From positions 1 through 5,941 of the forward strand of contig DQSP01000132.1 of the NCBI GenBank assembly GCA_015663215.1: a stretch of 5,941 nt of DNA, given 5' to 3'. The stretch's first letter is position 1. The number at the start of each line of letters is the position of its first letter. The stretch is from Sulfurimonas sp. (GTDB lineage Bacteria > Campylobacterota > Campylobacteria > Campylobacterales > Sulfurimonadaceae). The position numbers and the translations under genes were made by a program. The notes beneath the pieces were generated by a model. That model did not search any database, had not been told where the DNA came from, and saw only the letters and a list, made by a program, of their open reading frames with translations. Below, piece after piece: positions 5,806-5,941 of this stretch.

Positions 5806-5941
5806 ATGAAAAAAACTTTGATTATGTCACTACTAGTAAGTGCTTCTGTTTTCGCCGCTGATTATAGCGGTGTTATCCAAAAGCCAAATGCAAGTAAGCT
5901 GATTGAAAAAGATTTGTTAGCACCTGCTAAAGCATTTACAA
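5806..5941 (+). CDS. Exported protein of unknown function, N-terminal part
   Basis: ATG at 5806 opens a frame of 45 codons that runs off the right edge. The N-terminus MKKTLIMSLLVSASVFA is a clear signal peptide with cleavage near VFA|ADYS, followed by the mature start DYSGVIQKPNASKLIEKDLL. There is no lipobox cysteine, so it is periplasmic or an outer-membrane/secreted protein. I do not recognise the family from this stretch; it could be a small periplasmic protein, a cytochrome or a porin-type precursor. The strong Shine-Dalgarno AGGAGA lies 7 bases upstream and a dedicated promoter with a direct repeat precedes it. Its position directly after the sensing genes, behind an operator-like repeat shared with the dsbD promoter, makes it the best candidate for a regulated output of the system (inference). 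Confidence 0.85.
   Translation, partial: MKKTLIMSLLVSASVFAADYSGVIQKPNASKLIEKDLLAPAKAFT

Noticed and set aside
1..5941. tRNA, rRNA, CRISPR array, insertion sequence or phage attachment site.
   Set aside because: No cloverleaf, spaced repeats, transposase frame or terminal inverted repeats were seen; nearly all the window is accounted for by protein genes.

Overview
The window is AT-rich, densely packed bacterial DNA. The gene families present, the style of the histidine kinase (HEINTPL H-box, almost no HAMP) and the weak -35 elements suggest a Campylobacterota species of the Sulfurimonas/Sulfurovum/Arcobacter type. That placement is an inference from sequence style, not a database result.

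Left part (1-545, minus strand): two genes read leftwards. The first is a 73-residue BFD-like [2Fe-2S] protein with a CxC...CxxC ligand set. After 21 bases comes a DUF255/YyaL/SSP411-type thioredoxin-fold protein (SSCHWCHVM motif), cut by the window edge. Neither is complete in lines of six-frame ORFs: the second has no stop in the window, and the first is better started at an internal ATG.

Centre (698-5726, plus strand): a tightly packed five-gene run. It holds dsbD (full-length three-domain periplasmic thiol reductant transporter), a small exported CPGC thioredoxin-fold protein, a membrane-anchored double-Cache-like sensor with no output domain, an OmpR/PhoB-family response regulator, and a two-TM histidine kinase. 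Gaps are 13 and 3 bases, followed by overlaps of 4 and 11 bases. Two genes start at TTG with a good upstream Shine-Dalgarno. The layout suggests one transcript that makes periplasmic thiol-reducing machinery together with a putative three-component envelope sensing system.

Right edge (5727-5941): a promoter region and the first 45 codons of an unrecognised exported protein.

The most interesting signal is a pair of related 18-bp elements in the two plus-strand promoter regions: TTTACACAAATTATACAC (638-655) and TTTACATAAATTTTACAA (5744-5761). They match at 15 of 18 positions. Each is a 7-bp direct repeat with an 11-bp period, lying just upstream of a -10-like hexamer where a -35 would be. This is the architecture of OmpR/PhoB-family activator sites, and read on the other strand it resembles the CpxR pattern GTAAA-Nx-GTAAA. 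The simplest model is that the encoded response regulator activates its own dsbD-led operon and the exported protein downstream, as an envelope or thiol-redox stress regulon. That model is an inference awaiting test.
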